This document shows positions 8,930-18,325 of a stretch of 64,000 nt of DNA, piece after piece. The DNA lies in the NCBI GenBank assembly GCA_030765525.1, contig JAVCCK010000034.1, forward strand, positions 292,073-356,072, read 5' to 3'. The notes beneath the pieces are model-generated. The model was given only the letters and a program-made list of their open reading frames with translations, ran no database searches and was not told where the DNA came from. Origin of the DNA: Candidatus Lernaella stagnicola (GTDB lineage Bacteria; Lernaellota; Lernaellaia; Lernaellales; Lernaellaceae). Within the stretch, counting starts at the first letter, position 1; the number at the start of each line of letters is the position of its first letter. A program made the translations under genes and the position numbers.

Positions 8930-10849
8930 CTATTCATCTCCTGGTGAGGCATCCTTTGCAATCATTTCATTGATGCGCGCCGCGAAAGCTTGGACGTCGG
9001 TCACGCGTGAACCTTCCCCCAAGAGAGCCTGGTCGTAAAGCAATCTCGCGTAACTTTGCAGACGCGGGTCGTCGGGGTTCTTCTCGAAGAGCGCTTGAAT
9101 CGCCGCCACCGACGCATGTTCGGCGTTGAGTTCCAGAATGCGCGCTGCGTCCGGCACGTCCTCCTGCCCTAAGGTCTTGAGCAGCGCCTGCATGTGAGGA
9201 TTGAGCGCGCCTTCCTCCACGACGAGCACGACCGCGCTGTCCTTCAGCCGCCCGGAGAGCCGGACATCCTTGACCTCGGGGACGGCCTGCCGGAACAAGT
9301 CGAGCAGACCTGCAAACGTCTTTCCGGTTTCCTCGCGGGCCGCTTTTTCCGCCTCGTCGCTCAGGTCGCCCTTGTCGACGGCTTTGAACGGTTTTTCCTT
9401 GTAGGCCATCAAGTGGCTGGTCACCCATTCGTCGATCGGGTCGGTCATCAGCAGTACTTCCTGATCGCGGGCGCGGAAAAGCTCGAGGTAGGCCGAACTC
9501 TCCATCACCTCCCGGCTCGATCCGACCAGGTAAAAGATGTCGGTTTGGGCCACGGGCATCGACACGAGATATTTCGCCAGCGACGTAAACGCGCCCGGTT
9601 GGGTTTTCGTCGACTCGAAGCGCAACAGGTCGGCCAATCGTTCGCGGTTGGCGAAGTCGGTGTAGACACCCATCTTGAGCAACGAGCCCCATTCCTGGAA
9701 AAAGGCGTCGTAGGCTGTCGGGTCTTCGGTCGCCATCTCCTCAAGCGTGGATAGGATTTTGTTGACCAACGCTTTCTGGATGCGGGCGATCAACGGATTG
9801 TCCTGCATCATTTCGCGCGACACGTTCAGCGGCAGGTCCGACGCGTCCACCAAGCCGCGCACGAAACGCAGGTAGGGCGGCAGCAAAGCCTCGGCGTTGT
9901 CGGTGATGAACACGCGGCGGATGTACAAATGCGGACCTTGCTTCGTCGGGTCCTGCGACGCGAAAAACGGCGGCCGTTTCGCCGGCAGATAGAGCAGGGC
10001 ACGGAACTCCAGGTTGCCCTCGGCCACGTAATGGATTACGCGGGCCGGGTCTTCCGAATCGCGGGCCAGGTGCTTGTAGAAGTCGTGGTATTCCTCTTGT
10101 TCGATGTCGCTTTTGGCCCGCCGCCAAATCGCCTGGCCCGAATTCAGGACCTCCTCGACGATCTCGACCTTCTCTGGAGCGTCTTCTTCGCCGTTGGTGG
10201 GTGACACGGTCTTTTCCACGTCCATCACCACCGGATGCTCGACGAAATCCGAAAACTTCTTGACCACCGTGCGCAGGAAGTACTCGTCCAAGTACTCCAA
10301 GGCCTCTTCGCGCAGGTGCAGGGTTACGTCCGTGCCCCGCGTTTCCTTGCGGATCTGTTCGATCTTGTAGGTTCCCTGGCCGGTGGACGACCAGCGCACG
10401 CCCAACTCTGGATCGCCCGCCATGCGGCTTTCCACCACCACGTTTTCGGCCACCATGAACGACGCGTAGAATCCCACGCCGAACTGGCCGATCAGCTCGG
10501 GCCGGTTGGCGGCGTCGGCATCCTGCAGTTCGGCCAGGAACTCAGCGGTTCCCGAGCGGGCGATCGAACCGAGCTGGTCGCCGACGGTTTCCATCGACAT
10601 GCCGAGGCCGTTATCCGAAATGGTTAGGGTCTTCGTTTCCCGGTTTGGAATGAGTTTGATCTTCCAGTCCGCGTTGTCTTCGAGCACGTCGGGCTTGGTC
10701 AGGCCCTCAAAGCGCACCTTATCGATCGCGTCCACCGCGTTGGAAATCAGTTCGCGCAGGAATATCTCCTGGTTGGAATACAGCGAATGGATGATGATAT
10801 CCATCAACTGCTTCATTTCCGCTTTGAATTTTCGCGTCTTCGCCGCCAT
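8930..10849 (-). CDS. htpG: Chaperone HtpG (bacterial Hsp90)
   Basis: ATP-dependent homodimeric chaperone of 639 residues, the usual HtpG length. The GHKL ATPase domain has ELISNAVDAIDK, DNGLGMSMETVGDQLGSIA and GQFGVGFYASFMVAENVVVES. The middle domain has RRVFITDNAEALLPPYLRFVRG and DLPLNVSREMMQDNPLI, and the C-terminal dimerisation part has LNAEHASVAAI. Start chosen at the ATG at 10849 (MAAKTRKFKAEM), which has GGGAGAG at good spacing; the longer frame adds ten non-conserved residues. It stands alone, facing the LemA operon. Confidence 0.96.
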   Translation of the reverse strand: MAAKTRKFKAEMKQLMDIIIHSLYSNQEIFLRELISNAVDAIDKVRFEGLTKPDVLEDNADWKIKLIPNRETKTLTISDNGLGMSMETVGDQLGSIARSGTAEFLAELQDADAANRPELIGQFGVGFYASFMVAENVVVESRMAGDPELGVRWSSTGQGTYKIEQIRKETRGTDVTLHLREEALEYLDEYFLRTVVKKFSDFVEHPVVMDVEKTVSPTNGEEDAPEKVEIVEEVLNSGQAIWRRAKSDIEQEEYHDFYKHLARDSEDPARVIHYVAEGNLEFRALLYLPAKRPPFFASQDPTKQGPHLYIRRVFITDNAEALLPPYLRFVRGLVDASDLPLNVSREMMQDNPLIARIQKALVNKILSTLEEMATEDPTAYDAFFQEWGSLLKMGVYTDFANRERLADLLRFESTKTQPGAFTSLAKYLVSMPVAQTDIFYLVGSSREVMESSAYLELFRARDQEVLLMTDPIDEWVTSHLMAYKEKPFKAVDKGDLSDEAEKAAREETGKTFAGLLDLFRQAVPEVKDVRLSGRLKDSAVVLVVEEGALNPHMQALLKTLGQEDVPDAARILELNAEHASVAAIQALFEKNPDDPRLQSYARLLYDQALLGEGSRVTDVQAFAARINEMIAKDASPGDE

Positions 10850-10912
10850 GTCTATCTCTCCCGTCGATTCAAGGTTCACGCATTGTTAATGTTTTGAGAT
10901 TCGAGCAACGGC

Positions 10913-10940
10913 AATTTAATACCTCGTCACACAATTTCAA
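10913..10940 (-). promoter_or_regulatory. Candidate htpG promoter
   Basis: On the minus strand TTGAAA (10935-10940) and TAAATT (10913-10918) are separated by 16 nt, about 65 nt before the htpG ATG. The preceding C makes CTTGAA, also the -35 of sigma-32 promoters, but no CCCCAT-type -10 is present, so heat-shock control is not shown. Confidence 0.4.
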
Positions 10941-11046
10941 GCCCGCCGCGTTTATCGATGCGTGCCGTAAGCCCTGCAACCAGGCTGAGCCTGGACCGGA
11001 CAAGGTCCGGGGCTAGGACCGAGAGCATCTATCGACGATGTTGTTG

Positions 11047-11152
11047 CAGCGACCGGCGTCTTCGCCGCCTTTGCGAGCCCGGACAAGGGGACCGCGTGCA
11101 CCCGACGACAATGCCGTCACAGCGACCGGCGTCTTCGTCGCCTTTGCGAGCC
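11047..11152. repeat. Pair of 33-bp direct repeats, 73-bp period
   Basis: Bases 11047-11079 and 11120-11152 are the same 33-mer (beginning CAGCGACCGGCGTCTTCG) except for one C/T difference at repeat position 19. A 40-bp spacer separates them. Too few copies and too long a period for a CRISPR array. Confidence 0.85.
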
Positions 11153-11260
11153 TCACTTGCGGCATGCACGATCACCGGCTTTGCATAAACCACAACGGCA
11201 GGAACCCTCAACTTGTGGCGCAGCCGCGCCCGGCTGCGAAATGACATCACACAAAACCGT

Positions 11261-11280
11261 AGGAGCGACTTCAGTCGCGA
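11261..11280 (+). repeat. REP-like palindromic motif
   Basis: The core GCGACT-TC-AGTCGC (11265-11278) is a perfect 6-bp inverted repeat inside AGGAGCGACTTCAGTCGCGA. It closely resembles the dispersed 'GTAGGAGCGRCTTYAGYCGCGA' extragenic palindromes of xanthomonads and pseudomonads. Only one copy is seen in the window, so its repetitive nature here is inferred. Confidence 0.5.
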
Positions 11281-11308
11281 TCCAGGTTTCGCAACCACCC
11301 TCAAATTT

Positions 11309-11337
11309 TTGACACTCCGCACGAAAGCGGCTATCCT
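11309..11337 (+). promoter_or_regulatory. Sigma-70 promoter for the rnhB operon
   Basis: A perfect -35 TTGACA (11309-11314), a 17-nt spacer and TATCCT (11332-11337). Transcription would start near 11345, about 17 nt before the rnhB GTG. No other good promoter is seen before the end of the run at 17382. Confidence 0.68.
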
Positions 11338-11361
11338 GAGCCGACTTGGGCGGAGGCGCGC

Positions 11362-12006
11362 GTGGCCGAGACGACCGAAAACACTTTGTTTATCCCGCAA
11401 GATGGAGACATGCTCGCGCACGAGCGGGCGCTCTGGCGGCACGGTCTGATCGTGGCCGGCATCGATGAAGCGGGGCGCGGCTGTCTGGCCGGGCCGGTGG
11501 TGGCGGCGGCGGTCGTGCTCGGTGCCGACGCGGATCTCCCCGGCGTTACGGATTCCAAACAGCTCAGCGACCGCCAACGGCGTTCTATGTTGCCACTGAT
11601 TCTCGAACAAGCCCGCGGCGTGGGCGTGGGAGTGCGAAGCGCGCGGCGAATCGACGCCAGCGATATCCTCACGCAAACCAAAAGCGCGATGCTGCGGGCC
11701 GTGGCGAAGCTACCGGAGGCTCCCGACTTTTTGCTGATCGACGGCAATCAGCGGCTACCGACCACAATCCAACAACGGACGCTAATCGGCGGTGACGGCA
11801 TTTGCCTGTCGATCGCGGCGGCGTCGATCGTGGCCAAGGTGACGCGTGACGACTTGATGCTGCGCCTGCACGAGCGTTACGGCGACTACGCCTGGCACGC
11901 CAACAAGGGCTACGGGACGGCCGAACATCTCGAAGCGCTGCGGCGCGTGGGGCCGTGTCCGTTGCACCGCATGAGCTTTCGCGGCGTGGTAAGGAAGCCG
12001 GAATGA
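11362..12006 (+). CDS. rnhB: Ribonuclease HII
   Basis: Removes ribonucleotides from DNA and RNA from RNA-DNA hybrids. The 214-residue protein has the RNase HII signature GIDEAGRGCLAGPVVAAAVV (catalytic D35, E36), then DSKQLSDRQR, FLLIDGNQRLP with the third acidic residue, and SIVAKVTRDDLM. It lacks extra N- or C-terminal domains. The GTG at 11362 is used; a clear Shine-Dalgarno is not obvious, though GGAGG lies close by. Its stop overlaps the yraN start as ATGA, the typical rnhB-yraN pairing. Confidence 0.95.
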   Translation: MAETTENTLFIPQDGDMLAHERALWRHGLIVAGIDEAGRGCLAGPVVAAAVVLGADADLPGVTDSKQLSDRQRRSMLPLILEQARGVGVGVRSARRIDASDILTQTKSAMLRAVAKLPEAPDFLLIDGNQRLPTTIQQRTLIGGDGICLSIAAASIVAKVTRDDLMLRLHERYGDYAWHANKGYGTAEHLEALRRVGPCPLHRMSFRGVVRKPE

Positions 12007-12401
12007 GCGACGCGTGGCGCCGTTTGTTGGCCAGGTTGCGCGGTGAGGATGAACCGTTGGGTCCGAAAGCCGAGCGGCTCGCGGCGCGCCATCTCAAGCG
12101 TCACGGCATGCGGATCGTAACCCGCAACTGGTCGACGAAACTCGGGGAACTGGACTTGGTTGCCGTGGAAGGCGATGAGTTGGTTTTTGTGGAGGTGAAA
12201 AGCAAGCGCGACGATGAGTACGGTCGCCCGGCCGAGCAAGTGAACTTCGGCAAGCGGCGGCGCATCGAGCGGCTGGCCATGGCGTTTTGCGGCAAAAAGA
12301 AGCTGGACCCGCCGGTGATGCGTTTCGACGTCGTGGAAGTGATTTGGTCGGACCCGCCCCGGATCGAGTGGATTCGCGGCGCGTGGCTGGCGGGGGAGTG
12401 A
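12003..12401 (+). CDS. yraN: YraN / UPF0102 family endonuclease-like protein
   Basis: A 132-residue UPF0102 protein with the predicted PD-(D/E)XK nuclease-like core: A-x-R-H-L-K-R-H-G near the start, then RNWSTKLGELDLVAVEGDELVFVEVKSKR (E, D and the E-V-K triad) and the basic RPAEQVNFGKRRRIERLA. Biochemical role is not established for the family. Genomic association with rnhB is conserved across bacteria. The ATG at 12003 overlaps the rnhB stop by four bases; a longer in-frame start upstream lies inside rnhB and is rejected. Confidence 0.9.
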   Translation: MSDAWRRLLARLRGEDEPLGPKAERLAARHLKRHGMRIVTRNWSTKLGELDLVAVEGDELVFVEVKSKRDDEYGRPAEQVNFGKRRRIERLAMAFCGKKKLDPPVMRFDVVEVIWSDPPRIEWIRGAWLAGE

Positions 12402-12402
12402 C

Positions 12403-13845
12403 GTGGCCGAGCCTCTGAACATTCGCCATAGCCTGCTCGGCAAATTGTTGGTGGTGATGCTCGCGCCGACCTTTCTGTTTCTGACGATCATCAGTTTCTA
12501 CTTCTACTTTCAAGCGCGGGCGAGCCTCGAGGATGAAATGGCGCGCCGGCTGATCGGCCTGGCCCGTAGCGCCGCCGGGCAGGTCGACGCCACGCAGGTG
12601 TTCGCCTTTCTACCCGGTGATGAGGCCACGCGCAGTTATCGGTCCGTGCGTGACAAACTGGCGCTGCTGGCTGAGACCAACGACGTGCGGCGCGTGTATG
12701 TCGCCGATTTCGAGCACAAGGTCATTTTCACGACCGAGCGCCAGGGGGAGATCGGCGAGAAGATGTATCACCTCGCGGGGCACCGGCGGGAGGTCAAACG
12801 AGTACGCCAGGGCCGGGCGGTCGCTTCGACGATGTTCAGCGGCGCGGATGGCGAGATGTACTTAGCCGGCTATGCGCCGCTGCTGTTGGACGGCGAGGTC
12901 GTGGCGATGGTGGGCGTGGACGCCGACGTGCGCTTTTTCGGGCGCTTGCGCGCCATTCGTCTCAATCTGGTGCTGATCAGCCTGGCGTCGTTGCTGGCCT
13001 TTGCCATTACCGGGATTATTTTCGCGCGGCGTCTGGCCAACCCCCTAAGGCGGCTGGCGCGCAGCGCGGCGCGCATCGGCGAGGGGAATTACGAAACCGA
13101 GATCGCCGAGCAGACGGGCGATGAAATTGAACTGCTGGCCGTGACGCTCAACGACATGCGCAAGAGCATCGTCGAACGCGAACGCGAGATGCACATGATG
13201 CAGCGAGGCATTGCGCACGAGGTGCGGAATCCGCTCGGCGGCATGGAGCTTTACTGTGGCATCCTCAGCGACGAACTCAGAGACCGGCAGGATCTCATTC
13301 AACACGTGCGAAAGATCGAGCGCGAAATCCGCGTGCTGGGGCAGGTCGTCAACGAATTCCTCGATTTCACGCGGGACCACGTGCCGGACGTGCGGCGCGT
13401 CGATTTGCATGAATTCTTCGCCGAACTGATGATGGAATACGCCGGGCGCTGCGAGAAGCAGGGCATTCAGCTTATCAAGGACATCGCCCCGGATTTGAAT
13501 GCGGCCTTCTTCGATCCCGACCTCATGCGGCGCGTGTTGCACAACCTGTTGCTCAACGCCGTGCAATCGATGCTCGAAGGCGGACGCTTGGAGGTGACCG
13601 TCGGTCGCGCCGGCCACGATTTGCGAATTTCCATCACCGACACCGGTCGCGGCATCGCGACGGAGAACCTGGAAAACGTGTTCAGTCCGTTTTATACCAC
13701 CAAGGAAAAGGGCACCGGCTTGGGGCTGCCTTTTGCGCGCAAGATCGTGGAAGGCCACGGCGGCGATTTGAAACTGCAAAGCGAAGTCGGCCGCGGCACC
13801 GGCATTGTCATACGGTTGCCGCAACCGGAAAGCGAGGAGAGTTGA
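12403..13845 (+). CDS. Sensor histidine kinase, membrane-bound
   Basis: A 480-residue two-component kinase. The first transmembrane helix is near 14-38 ([20 protein letters not shown]). A periplasmic sensor region of about 150 residues (single-Cache-like, ending [21 protein letters not shown]) follows, then a second helix near 185-207. Next are a HAMP linker ([23 protein letters not shown]), the phosphoacceptor box [19 protein letters not shown], and ATPase boxes [11 protein letters not shown] (N), ITDTGRGIA (G1) and [19 protein letters not shown] (G2). Its stop overlaps the ATG of the NtrC-type regulator by one base, so the two are almost certainly partners. The signal is unknown. Confidence 0.93.
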   Translation: MAEPLNIRHSLLGKLLVVMLAPTFLFLTIISFYFYFQARASLEDEMARRLIGLARSAAGQVDATQVFAFLPGDEATRSYRSVRDKLALLAETNDVRRVYVADFEHKVIFTTERQGEIGEKMYHLAGHRREVKRVRQGRAVASTMFSGADGEMYLAGYAPLLLDGEVVAMVGVDADVRFFGRLRAIRLNLVLISLASLLAFAITGIIFARRLANPLRRLARSAARIGEGNYETEIAEQTGDEIELLAVTLNDMRKSIVEREREMHMMQRGIAHEVRNPLGGMELYCGILSDELRDRQDLIQHVRKIEREIRVLGQVVNEFLDFTRDHVPDVRRVDLHEFFAELMMEYAGRCEKQGIQLIKDIAPDLNAAFFDPDLMRRVLHNLLLNAVQSMLEGGRLEVTVGRAGHDLRISITDTGRGIATENLENVFSPFYTTKEKGTGLGLPFARKIVEGHGGDLKLQSEVGRGTGIVIRLPQPESEES

Positions 13846-15224
13846 TGAAACACGTACTGGTGATCGACGACAACCAAACGATGCGCGAGGGCATGGAAGT
13901 CATCATCGCTAAAATGGGCCACAAGGTGTTCTCGGCCGGCAACGGACCCGAGGGCTTGCAGATTCTGGAAATGAACCCCGTCGACATCGTGCTGACCGAC
14001 CTGCGCATGGAGGGGATGGACGGCATTGAAGTGCTCGAAGAGGTGAAGTCCCGCAGCCCCGAGACCGTCGTGATGGTGATCACCGCGTACGGATCGATCG
14101 AAACGGCCGTGGACGCAATGCGCAAGGGCGCTTTCGATTTCATCACCAAACCGTTCTCGCAGGACGAATTGCGCTTCCGGGTCGAGAAGGCCGTCGAGCA
14201 TCAAGAACTGACTCACGAAAAAGCGCGCCTGGAAAACGAAAACCTGTACCTGCGCGAGGCCGAGGTCGACAGCCTCGGCACCGACGAAATGATCGGCGAA
14301 TCGGACGCGATTCATCAAATCAAGGACACGATCAAAAAGATCGCGCAGGGCGATTCGACAGTGTTCATCTGCGGCGAAAGCGGCACGGGCAAGGAGTTGA
14401 TCGCGCGGGCGATTCACGAGGCCAGCCCGCGGGCTTCGGGGCCCTTTATCAAGTTGAATTGCTCGGCGCTGGCCGAGGGCGTTTTGGAGAGCGAGCTGTT
14501 CGGGCATGAGAAGGGATCGTTCACGGGGGCGCACAAGCGGCGCATCGGCCGTTTCGAACTGGCCGACAAGGGGACGTTGTTCCTCGACGAGATCGGCGAC
14601 ATCAGCCCGATGATCCAATTGAAGCTGTTGCGCGTATTGCAGGAGCGGGAATTCGAGCGGGTTGGCGGCGCGACGACCATCCGCGTTGACGTGCGGGTGG
14701 TGACTTCGACGAATAAGGATCTGCTGGAGGAAATCAAAGCCGGCAACTTCCGGGAGGACCTGTACTACCGTCTGCATATTATCCCGGTGGAAGTGCCGCC
14801 CTTGCGGGATCGACTCGAGGATTTGACGCGCCTGGTTACGCATTTTCTCACGAAACTGGCGCCCCGCACCCGCAAGCAAATTCGCGGCTTAAGCGACGAG
14901 GCGATGAAGAAACTCGGGTGCTACCAATGGCCGGGCAATATTCGAGAACTCGAAAACGTCATCGAGCAATCGATGGTGCTTTGCGAATCGGATTTCATCA
15001 ACGTGGGGGATCTGCCCAGCTTTATCACCGGCGGTAACGGCGGCGCGGTCTTGAAGCCGGAATTGGGCACCAAGCCGCTGCCGGAGATCCTCGATGATAT
15101 CGAACGCGAATTGATAAAGCAGGCGTTCAACCAAGCCAACGGCGTCAAAACCGAAACCGCGCGCCTGCTCGGCATCAAGACCAGTGCGTTGTATTACAAA
15201 CTGGAGAAATACGGACTAATTTGA
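13845..15224 (+). CDS. NtrC-family sigma-54-dependent response regulator
   Basis: A 459-residue regulator in three parts. The receiver (1-120) has the acidic pair D8/D9, phosphoacceptor D52 ([12 protein letters not shown]) and FITKPFS. The AAA+ sigma-54 activator domain (about 145-380) has Walker A GESGTGKE, the sigma-54 contact loop written GSFTGA instead of the usual GAFTGA, Walker [13 protein letters not shown] and the arginine-finger segment REDLYYRL. A Fis-type helix-turn-helix ends the protein ([21 protein letters not shown]). Translation is coupled to the kinase gene (TGATG). It is presumed to switch on sigma-54 promoters, but I did not find a clear GG-N10-GC site in the immediate gaps. 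Confidence 0.94.
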   Translation: MKHVLVIDDNQTMREGMEVIIAKMGHKVFSAGNGPEGLQILEMNPVDIVLTDLRMEGMDGIEVLEEVKSRSPETVVMVITAYGSIETAVDAMRKGAFDFITKPFSQDELRFRVEKAVEHQELTHEKARLENENLYLREAEVDSLGTDEMIGESDAIHQIKDTIKKIAQGDSTVFICGESGTGKELIARAIHEASPRASGPFIKLNCSALAEGVLESELFGHEKGSFTGAHKRRIGRFELADKGTLFLDEIGDISPMIQLKLLRVLQEREFERVGGATTIRVDVRVVTSTNKDLLEEIKAGNFREDLYYRLHIIPVEVPPLRDRLEDLTRLVTHFLTKLAPRTRKQIRGLSDEAMKKLGCYQWPGNIRELENVIEQSMVLCESDFINVGDLPSFITGGNGGAVLKPELGTKPLPEILDDIERELIKQAFNQANGVKTETARLLGIKTSALYYKLEKYGLI

Positions 15225-15231
15225 GGAATCG

Positions 15232-16254
15232 ATGACATTGACGCAGAAACATCGAAGTCGCTTTTTGTGCCGCGGAATCGCGGTAGCGATGGTGATGTTT
15301 CTCGTTGCGCTCTTCGCGCCGTCCGGCGCAGCGGCGCAAAACCGAATCGACGTCGACACGTCAACTATTAGGCTGCTCAAGGCTCAATACGGGGCGCTGG
15401 CCGGCCAACACCGGCTTTTGCTGAAGCAGCAGCGCGAGCTACTGCGCAAGCAAGGCGATCTCGCCGATGAAATCGAGAAGGTACAAGATTCCGATCCCGG
15501 GATTCTGGGACGCATGCGTCTAGAGCGCCTGCTGGCGGAGAATCTCGATCTTTCGAACCGCCTCAACGAAGTCGCAAAATCCATGGCGGCCAATGAGGAA
15601 GCCCGCGTCTCCAAACGCGAGGCGCTTTTTCGGGTGTACACGACCGAAATGGAGCGCGTCGCTCGGAAGTTGCGTCACGCCAAGGGCCGCAAGGATGCCA
15701 AGAATCTGGCCGATCGTTTTTATGAACTGCGGCAATCGCGGCGGAAGTGGCGAACCGCGCGCACCGTGGAAAGCGATTTCAGTCGCCTGATTGTCGAAGA
15801 GAACGACACGGACGGGCCCGACGAATTGCTTGCCAAGGCGGAGATTCTCAGCGACATCGTGCGGAAGATTCGCGACGCCATACGCGAGATCAACCGCGAC
15901 ATCATGCGCCTGCAGCGGGAAAAGAAACTGGGCGAAGATTTCGACACGATGGTCAAGGAAATGAACCTTTTTGAAGAGGGTGCCCGCTTCATGCGGCGCG
16001 CCGACGAAGGCCGTGACGACGGCGACGAGGCGGTGCAGCCCGAGGTGGACGATTCGGGCTTGCACGTGCCGCCGATTGATTCTTCCGAACAAGCGCCGCC
16101 GGGTTCGGTGCGCGCCGGGAGATCGATTGAAGCGGAAATCAAGCGACTGAAAGCCGAGAAGAAATTGTTGGAAAAACTGGCCGGCGATCTCGCCGGAAAA
16201 GCGAAGCAGCTTCGCTTGAAGGCGGTGGCGCTTCGCGATGATAAGCGACGCTAA
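15232..16254 (+). CDS. Exported coiled-coil protein of unknown function
   Basis: A 340-residue protein with an N-terminal signal peptide (hydrophobic VAMVMFLVALFAPSGAAAQ, likely cleaved after AAA). The rest is nearly all charged helix with coiled-coil heptads (QHRLLLKQQRELLRKQGDLADEIEKV; IKRLKAEKKLLEKLAGDLAGKAKQL) and a Pro/Gly/acidic break near 260-295. No family recognised. It starts 7 nt after the NtrC-type regulator and is followed 15 nt later by a beta-barrel gene, so it may work in the envelope with that protein, possibly under the upstream two-component system (inference from order only). Confidence 0.75.
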   Translation: MTLTQKHRSRFLCRGIAVAMVMFLVALFAPSGAAAQNRIDVDTSTIRLLKAQYGALAGQHRLLLKQQRELLRKQGDLADEIEKVQDSDPGILGRMRLERLLAENLDLSNRLNEVAKSMAANEEARVSKREALFRVYTTEMERVARKLRHAKGRKDAKNLADRFYELRQSRRKWRTARTVESDFSRLIVEENDTDGPDELLAKAEILSDIVRKIRDAIREINRDIMRLQREKKLGEDFDTMVKEMNLFEEGARFMRRADEGRDDGDEAVQPEVDDSGLHVPPIDSSEQAPPGSVRAGRSIEAEIKRLKAEKKLLEKLAGDLAGKAKQLRLKAVALRDDKRR

Positions 16255-16269
16255 AAAGGGGACTGCGTT

Positions 16270-17382
16270 TTGCGGCTGATTTGGATACACGATCAAGTAC
16301 GACGGCGGGCCGGGCCCGTCTTGTGGTTCGTCTGTTTGTGGGCGGCGCTGGGCGCGGGTGCGGCTTGGGCGGGCGATGTGGATTTGAAAAATCGGGCTTC
16401 GCTGTCGGCCGAGTACGACGACAATGTGTACAAGGCGAATCGGGACCTCACCGCCGATTTTCTGGGGCGGCTGTTCTACGATTTCGGACTCAACTGGCGT
16501 ATCACGCCGAACAATATATGGCTCACGAACTACCAACTGGGAGGAAAACTCTACGCGCAGGAAACCGAGGAAGACACGATCATCAACCAACTGCAACTCG
16601 GTTACACGAACTACTCGATTCGCACGGTTCAGATGGGTGTGCAAGGTTCGGCGAAGCTGCGCAACATTCGCAGTGCCGAAGAAGATTACTTGAAGTTCAT
16701 CGGCCGCGCCTTCGTCGGCAAGCGGTTTATCGACAGCATCTACGCGGGAATTCACGCTCAGTACAGCGAATTCGATTTTCGCGGGTCGGATTACTACGAT
16801 TACTGGACGCAATTGTACGGCGCCGAATTTCGATATGATTTCAAGCGCACGTTCTCGGTCGGGGCGGGCTATAACTACGAAAGGAAAACGTATCCTTTCA
16901 ACGCCTTGCGCAATATCGGCGAGGAAAATATCCTGTTGGTGGAAAGGGACGACAAGCGCAAGGACAACCTCAACGAGGTGCGGGCATCGGTTCGCTATCA
17001 AACCGCCTTTTTCGAGCGCTTGCCCTTTATGACGACGCTGACTTACACCTACCAGAACAACGCCTCGAACTCCTACGGTGACGCTTACGACAACCACCGC
17101 GTGACGGTGGGCCTGTCTCAATATGTGCTGGAAGATACGAGCGTGCACTTCGTCGGGACGTTCCAGTTCCGCGATTCGAAAGAAAAGGTTTTGATTCCGC
17201 ACAGTTATTCAATCGAGGAGGACGACGAAAACTACAATCAGATCCAGGCGAGGCTTACTCATAGTTTCACCGAGTACTTCAGCCTGTACGGAAGCTATCA
17301 GCGTTTTTGGAGCAATTTCGATCACGACCGACTCAGTTTCGTGCGTAATTTGTATGCCTTAGGCATCACGTTTCGATTCTGA
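16270..17382 (+). CDS. Outer-membrane beta-barrel protein
   Basis: A 370-residue exported protein. The signal peptide has WFVCLWAALGAGAAWAGDV with cleavage after AWA. The mature part is all alternating beta-strands rich in Tyr/Phe (SAEYDDNVYKANRD, VGAGYNYERKTYPF, TLTYTYQNNASNSYGDAYDN) and ends YALGITFRF, the terminal-Phe signature recognised by the BAM machinery. The early SAEYDDNVY pattern is common in barrels annotated as outer-membrane beta-barrel or surface proteins linked to polysaccharide export, but no substrate can be named. Start is a TTG at 16270 with AAAGGGG upstream. Last gene of the rnhB run. Confidence 0.82.
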   Translation: MRLIWIHDQVRRRAGPVLWFVCLWAALGAGAAWAGDVDLKNRASLSAEYDDNVYKANRDLTADFLGRLFYDFGLNWRITPNNIWLTNYQLGGKLYAQETEEDTIINQLQLGYTNYSIRTVQMGVQGSAKLRNIRSAEEDYLKFIGRAFVGKRFIDSIYAGIHAQYSEFDFRGSDYYDYWTQLYGAEFRYDFKRTFSVGAGYNYERKTYPFNALRNIGEENILLVERDDKRKDNLNEVRASVRYQTAFFERLPFMTTLTYTYQNNASNSYGDAYDNHRVTVGLSQYVLEDTSVHFVGTFQFRDSKEKVLIPHSYSIEEDDENYNQIQARLTHSFTEYFSLYGSYQRFWSNFDHDRLSFVRNLYALGITFRF

Positions 17383-17515
17383 GTCGATACCAAAAACTTG
17401 ATGAATATGACGAATAACTGAAGTGAAGCTTGTTTATATGGATTGTCAAATGTATGAAATAAAAGGTAAATTGTTCGTGGCACGGATGTTGCGAGCAACT
17501 GTTCGCGGTGATAGA

Positions 17516-18325
17516 ATGCGAAGCAACCGGTGGAGAGTCAGTTTGCAAGCAAGGATAATCATTGGATTTCTGGTACTGCTCGCGGCGATGCTCGTGGCGT
17601 GCGGCGACAACGGCGTTGGTATCGACGTTGGCTTTGACGACCCGGTCGAAGAAGGTGTACCGCCCGAGGCGCAGGGCAGCGCGACGCTGGAAAACATGCA
17701 CAATCACTCCGGAATTTCAGTGGAACTCGCGGAAATCGGGATCAGCTTAGTGACCGACGAGAAGGGTGAGTTCGCGTTGATTAGTGAACTGGCCGAAGGG
17801 GAATGGACCCTGTTTGCGTCGTATCCGTTCTTTTCCACCGCCGAGCAGAACTTCACGGTCGTCAAAGGCCGGCCCGAGAACGACCTCGATCCGATGAAAC
17901 TCGACCAACGCGTGATTTTTGACGTCCGGCCCGAGCGGCCCTATTACACGTACGGCGAAACAGTTGTCATCACCTTGGATGCCACGAATGTCTCCGGGGA
18001 AATCCAAAAGCTCGAATCGCTCTCTAGTCCCATGGCCGCCTTTGCGGTTCGCCACAACAGTGAGACCGTCGTGGGAGGTCTCTTCCCCGGCCAGGGTTCC
18101 GAGCCGCAGGAAGTGGTGCTTCAGCCCTACGAAACGCTGAGTTTCACGCTGAGTTGGACCATCGACAATTTCGATTTGGAGCCCGGCGACTATGACATCT
18201 ATGCCGTGCTGACCAACTCGGCCCAATATCCCGATTACTTTTCGCCGGATTCCGAACTCGCCGCCGAACTCAACAATTCGCTGTTCAGCAAGTTGACGCC
18301 GGCCACGATCTCGCTCGCCGAATAA
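17516..18325 (+). CDS. Lipoprotein with carboxypeptidase-regulatory-like and BsuPI-like domains
   Basis: The ATG at 17516 gives 269 residues with a signal ending in the lipobox LVAC followed by GDN, so it is probably an outer-membrane lipoprotein. Residues about 40-115 look like a carboxypeptidase-regulatory beta-sandwich (GISLVTDEKGEFALISELAEGEW). Residues 130-250 resemble the intracellular proteinase inhibitor (BsuPI) fold: YGETVVITLDATNVSG, then LQPYETLSFTLSW and LEPGDYDIYAVL. BsuPI-like domains occur in many exported proteins without being protease inhibitors. A longer frame from 17423 exists but puts the signal peptide internally and is rejected. Confidence 0.75.
   Translation: MRSNRWRVSLQARIIIGFLVLLAAMLVACGDNGVGIDVGFDDPVEEGVPPEAQGSATLENMHNHSGISVELAEIGISLVTDEKGEFALISELAEGEWTLFASYPFFSTAEQNFTVVKGRPENDLDPMKLDQRVIFDVRPERPYYTYGETVVITLDATNVSGEIQKLESLSSPMAAFAVRHNSETVVGGLFPGQGSEPQEVVLQPYETLSFTLSWTIDNFDLEPGDYDIYAVLTNSAQYPDYFSPDSELAAELNNSLFSKLTPATISLAE

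Larger units (their letters stand above)
10941..11308. other. Gene-free stretch with hairpins and a repeated 33-mer
   Basis: Between the htpG promoter and the rnhB promoter I see no convincing gene. The stretch holds the short palindrome AGGCTGAGCCT (10982-10992), a 6-bp stem CCGGAC-AAG-GTCCGG (10996-11010), two copies of a 33-mer (listed separately), a 7-bp stem hairpin GCAGCCG-cgcc-CGGCTGC (11220-11237) and a REP-like palindrome (11261-11280). None is followed by a T-run, so they do not look like intrinsic terminators. Confidence 0.6.

Noticed and set aside
11047-11152. CRISPR array
   Set aside because: Only two repeats, period 73 bp with a 40-bp spacer and no cas genes.
13692-14879. 395-codon minus-strand frame
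   Set aside because: Antisense to the histidine-kinase and NtrC-type genes, no family.
15520-17202. 560-codon minus-strand frame
   Set aside because: Antisense to the coiled-coil and beta-barrel genes, no recognised motif.
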